Positions 46,501 through 56,489 of a stretch of 64,000 bases of DNA are shown one piece after another. Under the pieces are notes generated by a model. That model was not told the DNA's origin and made no database searches. It worked only from the letters and a program-made list of their open reading frames with translations. The position numbers and the translations under genes were made by a program. This DNA is from Cercis canadensis (Eukaryota > Streptophyta > Magnoliopsida > Fabales > Fabaceae). Numbering within the stretch: position 1 is the stretch's first letter; each line of letters begins with the position of its first letter. The stretch lies in assembly GCA_003255065.1 (NCBI GenBank), contig QAOA01001051.1, positions 80,867 to 144,866 of the forward strand, in the 5' to 3' direction.

Positions 46501-47600
46501 CTATCGCTTGTCGTGTTTTAGTATAAGAAACATGTAAAGACAAAAGACAAATATTTTGTCCGGAGCACCCAAAAATGACAAAGAAATTTCAGAGCATCGA
46601 AACCTTTCACTTGAGAGCCAACAAGAATTTAAAAACAACGAGATCATTCACTCATGAGCCAACATAAATTTAAAAGTACCGAGCTCTTTCAACTGGGAAC
46701 AGATAGTAATTTAAAAGCATTGAGATCTATCTCTTGGGAGCCGACAAGAATTTAAAAGCACCGAGATCTTTCACTCAAGAGCCGACAAGAATTTAAAAGC
46801 ATTGAGATCTTTCACCAGGGAGCAAACTAAATTTAAAAGTATTGAGATCTTTCACTTGGGAGCAAAATTTAAAAGCACCGATATCTTTCACTTGGGAGCT
46901 GACATGAATTTAAAAGCACCAAGATCTTTCACTCGGGAGTCGACAGAAATTTAAAAGCATCGATATCTTTCACTCTGGAACCGATAGAAATTTAAAAGCA
47001 TTAAGATTTTTCACTTGGGAGCCGACAAGAATTTAAAAGTACCAAGATCTTTCACTCGAAAGCCAACAGAAATTTAAAAGCACCGAGATCTTTCACTCGG
47101 GAGCCGACAAAAATTTAAAAGCACCCAGATTTTTCACCCGGGAGCCGACTAAATTTAAAAGCACTGAGATTTTTCACATGGGAGCTGATTGAGTTTAAAA
47201 GCACTTAGATCTTTCACCCGGGAGCCAATAGAAATTTAAAAGCACAAGGATCTTTCACCTGGGAGATGACATAAATTTAAAAGCACCGAGATCTTTCATC
47301 TGGGAGCCGACAGAAATTTAAAAGCACCGAGATCTTTCACTTGGGAGCCGACTGAATTTAAAAGTACTGAGATTTTTCACCCTGGAGCCAATTGAATTTA
47401 AAAGCACAGAGATCTTTCACTCAAGAGCTGACAGGAATTTCAAAGCACCGAGATCTTTCACCCGGGAGCTAACAGAATTTAAAAGCACCGAGATCTTTCA
47501 CTCGGGAATTAACAAAAGTTAAAGGCACCGAGATCTTTCACCCGGGAGCCGATAGAAATTTAAAAGCACCTAGATCATTCACCTGGGAGCCAATAGAATT
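43189..47600 (-). repeat. three head-to-tail copies of a 1.46-kb LTR-PPT-3'UTR unit
   Basis: Anchor GTTATAATTATTTAC lies at 43189, 44654 and 46117. The LTR starts lie at 43529, 44992 and 46456. Spacing is 1463-1465. Each copy holds about 340 bases of LTR, the PPT and about 1.1 kb of the 40-bp array. Copies 1 and 2 differ at scattered single bases only. The copy joints lie in CTTTTGTTATAA, while the undisturbed array reads ATCTTTTACTC, so the joint has a short CTTTT overlap. Confidence 0.9.
43530..43543 (-). other. polypurine tract of element B, first of three copies
   Basis: Minus strand AAAGAGGGGCAAC next to TGTAGACACC. The same junction recurs with LTR starts at 44992 and 46456 because the surrounding 1.46 kb is triplicated. 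Confidence 0.75.
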
Positions 47601-47765
47601 TAAAGGCACCAAGATCTTTTACTCAGGAGCCAACATAATTTAAAAGCACTGAGATCTTTTACTCGGGAGCTGACAAAATTTAAAAGTGCCAAGATCTTTA
47701 ACCCAGGAGCCAACAAAAATTTAAAATCACCGAGATCTTTCACCTAGGAGCCAACAGGAATTTAA
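43660..47765 (-). repeat. 39-41 bp tandem array in the 3' UTR of element B
   Basis: Unit close to AATTTAAAAGCACCGAGATC followed by TTTCACTCGGGAGCCGACAG. About 25 units lie in each of the first two large copies and about 30 in the third. The array is interrupted at 44653-45120 and 46116-46580 by the repeated LTR/PPT segment. Unit-to-unit differences are mostly C/T and G/A. Confidence 0.9.
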
Positions 47766-48060
47766 AGGCACCTGGCTTGACACAGGCTCGACCTAGTTAG
47801 GCTAGATTTGATTTAAGCAGAAAAAGTAAAACATAGACAAGGAAATCACCTGGCTCGACACATGCTCGACCTAGCTAGGCTAGATTTGATTTAAGTAGGA
47901 AAAGCAAAATGCAAAAAAGGAAAGCACCTAGCTCGATACAGGCTCGACCTAGCTAGGCTAGATTTGATTTAAGCGAGAAAAGCGAAATGCAGAAAAAGAA
48001 AGCACCTTTCTCAACACAGGCTCAACCTAACTAGGCTAGATTTGATTTAAGAAGGAAATG
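47765..48060 (-). repeat. 78-bp tandem repeat, four units
   Basis: GGCTAGATTTGATTTAAG recurs with exact spacing of 78 (anchors at 47801, 47879, 47957 and 48035). The units also hold CACAGGCTCGACCTAG. It is a second, unrelated array directly next to the 40-bp array in the same 3' UTR. Confidence 0.9.
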
Positions 48061-48602
48061 ATAGGTGCCTCATTTGCCGAAGGACTTTTGGCAAGAAAAA
48101 TAAATGTGAAGATGGGTACGTCGTGGTTCAAGGCCTAAGAAAATTACCAAAATCAAAGGGTTAAACTAAAGTAGAAATAACATTAAATTTGAAAATAAAA
48201 TAGCAGATAGCAAGATGATTCTATATGTAACGGATTTTTATTGTGAAACTTAAACTATGCAAAAGGGCTTCCAAAAAGAATAATCGGTTTATAATATTTT
48301 GACCCAAAAGAAAAGTGTGAATGAGCTGCATTCAATTCTTTAGTATTCACTGATGTTCAAAGCATGAAAAACCTTTGCTCGGAGCAGAACTGCATAGCAA
48401 GATATATAACCAATTGCAAGTTTAAATCAAAGATCTACACAAATTTAAATAGAGCAACTAAGGTAGTGGGAAAGCCAAAAATCAAAGACTTTCAGTGAAA
48501 GCAAATCCACTATATAAGACACCTCGAGTCCCTAATCCAATATGTTGTGCCTACTAATTTTGGTGTTCGGCTTGTAGAGAGGGCCATACATGATTGATTG
48601 TA
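48061..48602 (-). other. remaining 3' UTR of element B
   Basis: No ORF and no repeat is recognised in these 540 bases. The element is cut at about 48602, where X-type LTR sequence begins, so no pol of element B is in the window. Confidence 0.5.
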
Positions 48603-48906
48603 TTAAAATCCCCTGTTAGTAAACTTGAAGTTGTTAATTAGTCATTGCATTCCTTGGATTGATTGCTTTGTTAAATGTCAATTACTTTCTGTCGATTACT
48701 TTCTATCGTTTACTTTCTGTTGCTTACTTTCATTTACTTTCTGTTGATTACTTATGCAAATCAAACCCCCATGTTAATTAAACTCCCTAATTTGATTCTC
48801 TAATTAGAGTAGTTCAATGGTTCGACTCGGTGTTATCTTATGTTGCAAGTAGCTTTGGTAAACCGGATATAAATTGATTTAATTTGATTAGCTCAGCAGC
48901 TCATCA
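48603..48906 (+). mobile_element. 5' LTR of element X2, 5'-truncated
   Basis: It begins mid-LTR at TTAAAATCCCCTGTTAG and ends CAGCTCATCA, matching 27430-27823 and 34180 onward. It contains a short minisatellite (48680-48752). It overlaps about 110 bases of the LTR part already present at 42594-42708, so 41304-48906 is not one LTR simply split by an insertion. Confidence 0.8.
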
Positions 48907-48911
48907 AATTT

Positions 48912-48929
48912 TGGCGCCATTGCTGGGGA
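48912..48929 (+). other. primer binding site of element X2
   Basis: TGGCGCCATTGCTGGGGA, identical to that of X1. Confidence 0.85.
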
Positions 48930-49205
48930 CTATTCTAGTTTTTGATCAATTTGATGAGGAGTATAATTGACTAACTGTTAACTTTTTCATTAACCCTTCA
49001 TTAACCCTTTTTGTTGATTTTTTATTTGATTTTTGAGTTCCATTTTCATCTAGCTTTGATTATGTGGTGGTCTCATATTTTTTAAAAAATGTTTAGATAC
49101 TTCAACTATCCCTATTTTGGTGTATTTTTGCCTTTGTTTAGTACTTTTTGTGTGTTTTGGTTTTAGTCCATTTCTGTCACTTTTGTGTACCTTTGTGTAT
49201 GGTGC

Positions 49206-52200
49206 ATGACTTGGTCCTTCTGCAGTGATTTGGATTCTAAAATTAATAAAACTTTCCATAGCCTGTAGAGGAAATCTAGGAGAAGACTAGTTAATAGTCT
49301 TATTGCTAATTCTGTTGATATTCTATGCTAGTCCTGTTCATAATCTTGCTATTGATAATCCTGTTGAATGTCTTATTGATAGTTGACGGGTGCCGAACCG
49401 TACAAAATTAAACTACTAATTGCAACTAAATTGTAGTATAGGATGCAACCAGTGTCGTCTCCCAAGGATTCACCAGAACAACTAATCTTTTAAGAACTTA
49501 AGCAAGAACAGAATAAGGGGGGTTTTGTGTTGAATGCAATATACTAAGAATTAAGAAAGCAGTAAATTGAATTTATCAAATAAGAGAAAACGCAATCAAC
49601 TCAAGCAGGCAACCAAACTCTAATCCATCCTTGTTCACTAAAGATAACCTAGATCTGATTTAATTCTTGGTTAAGTGTTACCTGGAACCCCTAACAATAA
49701 CACTTAGAATTCCTACTGATTTACCAATCAGGATTCAATTAATCATGGAATTAAGACTCTAGGCAACCGCTCTATATCACTAAATCCAGATTAATTTAAT
49801 AACCGAATTATCCAAGTTAACCATATATTAAAGACCTTTAAAGTATGATTATCAATCTGATTACTGTTATGAATCTAATCAACCGATTTAAATTCATACA
49901 ACTCATGGAATCAAAGTACCATTCAATCACATGAAGAAGGGGAGAAGCAGTAATTCAAATTAAATTAAATCAAACCCGGTTGAAGCACAGGAACTCTGGA
50001 TTGTCAAGTTTGGCTCCTCTTGAATTGATTACAAACGAACTTAGCCTTCCATGGAAGACTTGAACACAAAGCAAAGGGGAAAAACGAACTAAGCAAAGGA
50101 GGCAGCAGCAGCTCAAGGAATTTCGTATCTCTTCTGATTGTGTATATTTGCCTCAACAACTTGAGAATATATACTAGCTGGCTGCCTCCTCTAGGTTTCC
50201 TAATGGTTTCCTAATTACAAAATAAACCTAGTTTCCTAAATTATTAATGGGAAAAACATGATCAAGCCCTAGTGTCATGTGTGCTGGCCCAAAAACAGAT
50301 GTTGGCCCAAATAAACATGCTCTGGTCCAATAGGCAGCCCTAAGGAAAGGAATCAGTCAATGCTGGGCGGAGTGCTGGGCGGAGCAGAAAATCTGGACTG
50401 CTTGCACACGAATTTCAGTTGTCCAGACGCAAGAATCAGCTTCTGGGCTCTTCATATGAAATGTGGAATTTTCTATCAGATTTCCAACGAAACTGGAATC
50501 ACATCAATCGGACATCTATAGCAAAAGATATGGTAAAAAACGTAAGCAGTGCCAGAATTTAACAGTTAAGCAATTAAAATCTACAAGCACCAACAAGTCC
50601 AAATCTACAAAACATGTCTAAAAGCCATAAAAATCACTAGAAACACACACTAAAAGACTAAGTATAAGAGAAACAAATAGTATAAAATAATGTGTTATCA
50701 ATAGTCTTATTAATTTTGTTATTAATATGGCTGACAATAACATGCATGCTAGAACTTTTAAGGAATTGACTACCCTTGATGTTACTTATCAACCTTTAGG
50801 GATTCAATATCCTGAACTTGATACTGCTTTTGAACTAAAATCTGGATTGATACACTTGCTTCCAAAGTTCCATGGCCTTGCAGGTGAAGATCCCCATAAG
50901 CATCTAAGAATTCCATGTGGTTTGTTCAACAATGTAGCCACAAGGGATTGCTGAGGAGCACATCAAATTGAGAGCATTTCCTTTCTCCCTTGCGGATGCA
51001 GCCAAGAATTGACTCTATTACCTTTCACAAGGTTTAGTGAGGAATTGGAATGACATGAAGAGACTATACCTTGAGAAGTCTTTCCCTACCTCTAGGATTG
51101 CTGCAATTAGAAAAGACATATGTGGCATAAGACAACTGCTAGGAGAGACCTTGCATGAATATTAGAAAAGATTCAAGAAGTTATGCTCAAGTTGCCCACA
51201 CCATCAGATTAGTGACCAGCTTTTGATTTAATACTTCTATGAGGGTTTATCACCTATGGAGAGGAGTATGATTGATGCTTCCAGTGGAGGAGCATTGGTA
51301 GATAAAACACCGGTTGCAACTAAGAGTTTGATTGATAATATGGCTGTAAATTCCCAACAGTTTGAAAATCGGATGGTTCCTTCCACTAGAGGATTCAATG
51401 AGCTTGTTGCATCACCTGTTGACGAATAGAGGATGGAGCATAGGCTTGATGAGTTAACTTCATTGATGAGGCAGTTAGCCATAGGCCAACATCAAGAACC
51501 AGCCCTTCCACCAGTGCAACCAATTTGACTTTGTGGCAATTGTGCTTGTTCCTCCCATCCTACTAATGTTTGTCCTACCCTTCAAGAAGATGTTTCTAAC
51601 CAAACAGCAGCTACAACCAATGTTTTCCCCAACAAGTCTCAGTATTCTCAATCCCAGTATTACCAGCCTCACCAACCAAGACATGACCCTTTCTTTACCA
51701 TATACAACCCTGGTTGGAGAGACCATCCTAACCTGAGATATGACAACATGCAGCCACAACAGCAGCATAATTCTCATCCTTACCAGTCATACAAAAATAG
51801 ACCAACAGGATTCCAAAATAGACAACCATTTCAACTTGCCAAGGCGCAAGCTTCCACCTCTGGCCCATTTGCACCTAACCTGGAAGAGCTCATGAAGCAG
51901 TTAGCAGCCAATAACCTCCAATTCTAGCAGAGCATTGGAGCTACCATACAGAATTTGGAGACTCAAATTGGCCAACTAGCTTCAACAATTAGTCAACTGC
52001 AAGCTCAAGGTTTTGGCCAACTTTCCTCACAAATAGTTTCCAATCCAAATGAGAAGAATGTGAGTGCCATTATGCTAAGGTCTGGAAATTCTGTGCAAGT
52101 GTCAACTAAGCCTAAACCTGTGAGCAAGTCACAGCCGACAGAGACAACAGTTCTTGATTCAGTGACCCTTGAATCTTAGAGCAAGCAGCCTGCAGTACCT

Positions 52201-52394
52201 CTTACTTTTCCACAGAGAGCCCTTTAATCCAAAAAATTGAATGAGACAAAGAAAGAAAGAGAGCTTCTGGACACATTTAGAAGAGTTGAAATCAACATTC
52301 CTTTGTTAGAGGCAATCAAGCAGATTCCAAAGTATGTGAAGTTCCTGACGGAGTTGTGAACTAATAAGATGAGGCTAAAGGGCAATGAACAAGT
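49206..52394 (+). pseudogene. gag: gag of Athila-type element X2, interrupted and broken
   Basis: This is the counterpart of X1 gag, starting at ATG 49206. It is split by a solo LTR (49384-50700) and cut at 52394 by element Z. After the insertion it reads MADNNMHARTFKELTTLDV and LIHLLPKFHGLAGEDPHK, then, with frame changes and stops, the same blocks as X1: a CGNCACSSHPTNVC-type zinc knuckle near 51535, ETQIGQLASTISQLQAQGFG at 51955 and SAIMLRSGNSVQV at 52066. Protease is absent because element Z begins first. Many stops (near 50952, 51011, 51427, 51927, 52177 and 52358) make it non-functional. Confidence 0.82.
49384..50700 (-). mobile_element. solo LTR of family Y with 5-bp target duplication
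   Basis: Full LTR of 1317 bp on the minus strand (TGATAACACATT ... GGCACCCGTCA), bounded by ATAGT at 49379-49383 and ATAGT at 50701-50705. The uninterrupted site is visible in X1 (AATAGTCTTATTAATT near 28317). It formed by insertion of a Y element into X2 gag and loss of the interior through LTR-LTR recombination. Confidence 0.95.
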
Positions 52395-53766
52395 TGATAA
52401 TTCCATAAAATAGAATTATTATAGCTCTAATTATGCTTTATCTGGCTAGTTTTTGAGTCATTTTGCATGAATATGTATCATATTCTCTAGTTATTTATTA
52501 ATCTTAGTTAGTGTCAAAGTTATAGTTTTATTTAACTTCCTAGCATGTTTTTAGCTCATTCATAATCCCTTTTGAGTGATCTTGAAGGTTAGAGCATTAG
52601 GAGGGTGAAGAAGGAACTAAACAGGACAACAAAAGTGCTGGAAAAGCTCTCTGACCAGCCAGCGCCCAGTGCCAGCATGGCAGAGAGGAACTTAAGCGCC
52701 CAGAAATCCAACGCCCAGCGCCAGAAATCTAGCGCGCATCACCAGCCATCCAGCATCAGAACCTGCCTTGTCTTCATTGGCCAGCGCCCAGCACTGGCGT
52801 CATTTTTTAGGTGTCTTTCCACCAGTCTCTTAGCCATAACCTACCTATAAAAGGAACAAGAGGGAGAAAAGAAAGAGGATCCGGAGGAGAGCCATCAAGA
52901 ACAAAGAAGAGGAAGGAGCTAGAACACTTTTGGAGGATTCAACCCAGATTTCATCTAGTTTTTCTTCTCTTCTCTCTTTATGAACTATGTTTCTCTGTAT
53001 TTCTCTGTTTTAGCTATGAGTAGCTAAACCCCCTTTAGTTAGGGGTTTGATGTAGCTAGGTTTGGATGAAGTTTTATTGTTGAATGAAGTTATTTTGATG
53101 CAAGTCTCTTTGTTGGAGTAGATTTTACCGCTCTTAATGTCTTTAAATGCTTAGCTACCATTTGAATGGTTTATTGACTCATGTTGATGCTAGGGATAGT
53201 AAGATATGAGTATGCTCTTGTAATTTCTTCCATAAATCAAGTTAATCTAGGAATAGATAACTTAGTTTATGTGGTCTTGAATTAATTTCCTAGAGCTTAA
53301 TCACCTAGACAAGTTAATTTACCAAGGAATTGGGCAATTAGTTGGGATAGGGAGGATTGTTTCTCCAAGGGATTGGGTTCAATCAATTTAGGGAAATTGG
53401 CTAACAACAAAGGATTTGTAGCTAAGATAATGTATTCTTCAGTAATTCAAAGGTTGTTTTGTCTATGAAATAACCGGAGTCCAAACCAAGTGAAATTAAC
53501 CCCTAACTTTCTTTATTTCCTTGTTAATCTCTTCAACTATAATTTCTGTCAAGTTGTTGAGACTTATTAGCTAGCTTTAGTTATTTTATTGTTCATAATC
53601 ATTTAGATATATCTTTCTCCAAACCAAAACATTTATCATTCCAAATAGAATCATTGTTAGTGAAATTGGTACTTGCTAACGTCAAATCCCTGAGGACGAT
53701 ACTCTACTCACTTTTATATTCTACTTGTGTGGCCCGGTATACTTGCCGGTAGCAAAATCCACAACA
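52395..53766 (+). mobile_element. 5' LTR of Athila-type element Z
   Basis: It starts TGATAATTCCATAAAATAG directly in X2 gag and ends near AATCCACAACA, shortly before the PBS, giving about 1372 bp. It holds a GC-rich block with repeated GCGCCCAG-like words (52660-52800). No second copy is in the window, so the ends rest on the PBS and on the gag breakpoint. Confidence 0.8.
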
Positions 53767-53772
53767 AGTTTT

Positions 53773-53790
53773 TGGCGCCGTTGCCGGGGA
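53773..53790 (+). other. primer binding site of element Z
   Basis: TGGCGCCGTTGCCGGGGA is the unmutated Athila PBS, usually assigned to tRNA-Asp (family knowledge). Confidence 0.9.
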
Positions 53791-53938
53791 TTTACGGTAT
53801 TTAGCAATATTAATAGTAACTAATAAGGTCCTAGTTTGGAAACTTATTTTTTTGTTAATTGAATTCTTTTAATCAATTATTCTTTATTCTTTTATTGATT
53901 CTTCAAGGTTACTAATATCTTCCATAGAAACTTGGTGC

Positions 53939-56489
53939 ATGCGAGGTACTCTTCATCCTGACTCATTGCTTTTTGATCCTGAGATCGAAAAGATAGCTCG
54001 GAGACTTCGCAAGCAAACAAGGGAAGTAAGGCAATCACGACCTGAGGCTATGGCAGATCAAGATCAAGGAGGGAGACCTGATCCTCCACCTAAAACTCTA
54101 ATGGACTATTCCATTCCCACAGCTGAGGGATATGGGACCAATATAACAAGACCACCAGTTAACGCCAATCATTTTGAACTTAAACCATCTTTGCTTCAGC
54201 TAGTGCAGCAAAATCAGTTTGGTGGTTCTGCCATAGAAGATCCTAATGCTCATATAGCGAGTTTTCTCCAAATATGCGACACAGTTAAGCTTAATGGGGT
54301 TCACGATGACGCTATTTGACTTAGGTTATATCCCTTCTCTGTTAGGGATAAAGCTAGGAGTTGGCTGGAGTCTCAACCAAGAGGGAGTATCACCACCTGG
54401 GCGGACTTAGTACAAAATTTTTTAACTCGGTATTTCCCTTCAGCTAAGTCAGCCAAATTGAGACATGAAATCACCTCCTTCCGTCAACAAGAAGGAGAAT
54501 CATTGAGTGAAGCCTGGGAGAGATACAATGATGTATTGCGGAGATGCCCTCATCACTCATTTGATTTTTGGATTCAAGTCCAATCTTTTTACAACGGGCT
54601 GCTACCTTACATGAGATCCAATGTTGATTTTGCAGCTGGTGGGGCTTTGAATCACAAGATACCGGAGCAGGCATGGGATTTGTTGGAAATGATGGCCAGC
54701 AATGACTACCAAAGCCAAGGGGATAGAGTTATGCATAAGAAGGGTGTGATGGAAGTGGGAGCCTTAGATGCAATTTTAGCTTAGAATAAATTGCTGACCC
54801 AATAAATGGCTGACCTCTCCAAGAGATTTGAGACTATGAATGTGAATGCTGTTAGTCACCCTCCAATTGTATGTGATTTCTGTTCTGGTTATCATGCAAA
54901 TGGGGAGTGTCCTGGTAATATGTTTAGCTCTCCTTTTCAAGAGCAAGTCAGCTATATGGGTAATCCCCCACGATCTCAGAATAATCCATATGCCCCAACC
55001 TATAACCTAGGGTGGCGGAATCACCCAAATTTCTCTTGGGGCAATCAGGGCAATCAAGGAGTTCCTCAAAGATCTAACTACTCCTATCAGTCACCACAAC
55101 AGCCTCCTCCAAGTTCAACTTCACAACCCCAACCTAATGAGAAGAATTCCTCTTTGGAAAGTGCACTAGAGAAATTAACAACCCAAACCTCAGCCTTCAT
55201 TCAAAAAACCGCAATGTTTATGGATGAAACAAGGAGTGGGTTTCGGAATCAAGATGCATCCATCAGGAAATTAGAGACTCAGGTGGGGCAGATGGCAAGG
55301 GAATTGGCTGAAAGACCTAGGGGCTCTTTACCTAGTGATACCATTCCTAACCCCAAGGAACACATCAAGGCCATTACCCTTCGTAGTGGTAAGACCTTGG
55401 ATGAACCTTCTGACACTACCAAGAAGCTCCCGTGTACGCCAGTTGAGCCTGAGGTGAAAGACACCATTCCAGTGGAGACTCCAGTAGCACCTGTGGAGAA
55501 TACATCTAAATTGTTTCCAGACAATCCTCCCCCCTATGTTCCACCTCTACCATTCCCTCAGAGATTGCAAAAGAAAAAGCTAGACTCACAGTTCTCTAAG
55601 TTCTTGGAACTATTCAAGAAGCTTCACATCAACATACCATTTGCTGATGCTCTTGAACAGATGCCCAGTTACGCCAAATTTATGAAGGATATACTGTCAA
55701 ACAAGAGGAAGCTGGAAGACTTTGAGACTGTAGCACTTACTGAGGAGTGCAGCGCTATTCTTCAAAAGAAACTACCACCTAAATTAAAAGATCCAGGAAG
55801 TTTTACTATACCTTGTACTATTGGTAATTCTTTTTTCGGTAAAGACTAACAAGAGGAAGCTGGAGGCTTTTGAGACCGTAGCACTTACTGAAGAGTGCAG
55901 CGCTATTCTTCAAAAGAAACTACCACCTAAATTAAAAGATCCAGGGAGTTTTACTATACCTTGTACCATTGGTAATTCTTTTTTCGGTAAAGCCCTTTGT
56001 GATTTAGGTGCCAGTATTAATTTGATGCCCTTGTCTGTTTACAGGAAATTGGGTCTTGGAGAAGCGAAACCTACGACAGTCTCATTGCAGTTAGCTGACC
56101 GGTCAATCAAATACCCCAGGGGTATCATTGAAGATGTGCTAGTCAAGGTGGATAAGTTCATCTTCCCTGTTGACTTTATTGTTCTGGACATGGAGGAAGA
56201 CCAAGAAATCCCAATCATTCTTGGTCGACCATTCTTAGCTACTGGGAGGACTCTGATTGATGTGCAAAAAGGACAGTTAATTTTGCGGGTACAAGATGAG
56301 GAAGTAGCTTTTAATGTCTTTAAAGCCATGAAGTACCCCTTGGATGGTGATAGTTGTTTCAGACTTGACACCATTGATGAGTGCACCAGAGATTTTGTTC
56401 AAGCGACAAGTTCTATAGAACCGCTTGAGGCATGCTTGCTTGGGAGTTCTCCTCATGATGATCCACAGATTCGAGCGGTTGTGAGTTAA
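53939..56489 (+). pseudogene. gag: gag-protease of Athila-type element Z, broken
   Basis: The ATG at 53939 opens one frame through gag. Words: VNANHFELKPSLLQLVQQNQF, NAHIASFLQICDTVKLNGV and FLTRYFPSAKSAKLR, then a CDFCSGYHANGEC knuckle (CX2CX3HX4C, near 54870) and a Pro/Gln-rich part. Protease has CDLGASINLMPLSVYRKLGL with the catalytic Asp kept (near 56000) and PIILGRPFLATGRTLIDV. Stops are TGA at 54317, TAG at 54782, TAA at 54803 and TAA at 56487, each one C-to-T step from CGA, CAG or CAA. A 148-bp tandem duplication (55701-55996) shifts the frame by one before the protease. Without these lesions the frame would pass straight into pol, as in intact Athila elements. Confidence 0.9.
55701..55996 (+). 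repeat. 148-bp tandem duplication in gag-protease of Z
   Basis: ACAAGAGGAAGCTGGA recurs at 55701 and 55849. The copies differ at several bases (for example GAAGAC versus GAGGCT). Since 148 is not a multiple of three it changes the frame. Confidence 0.88.

Noticed and set aside
43660..47765. CRISPR-like regular repeats
   Set aside because: Units are contiguous and whole-unit similar with no unique spacers, and the setting is a plant retrotransposon 3' UTR.
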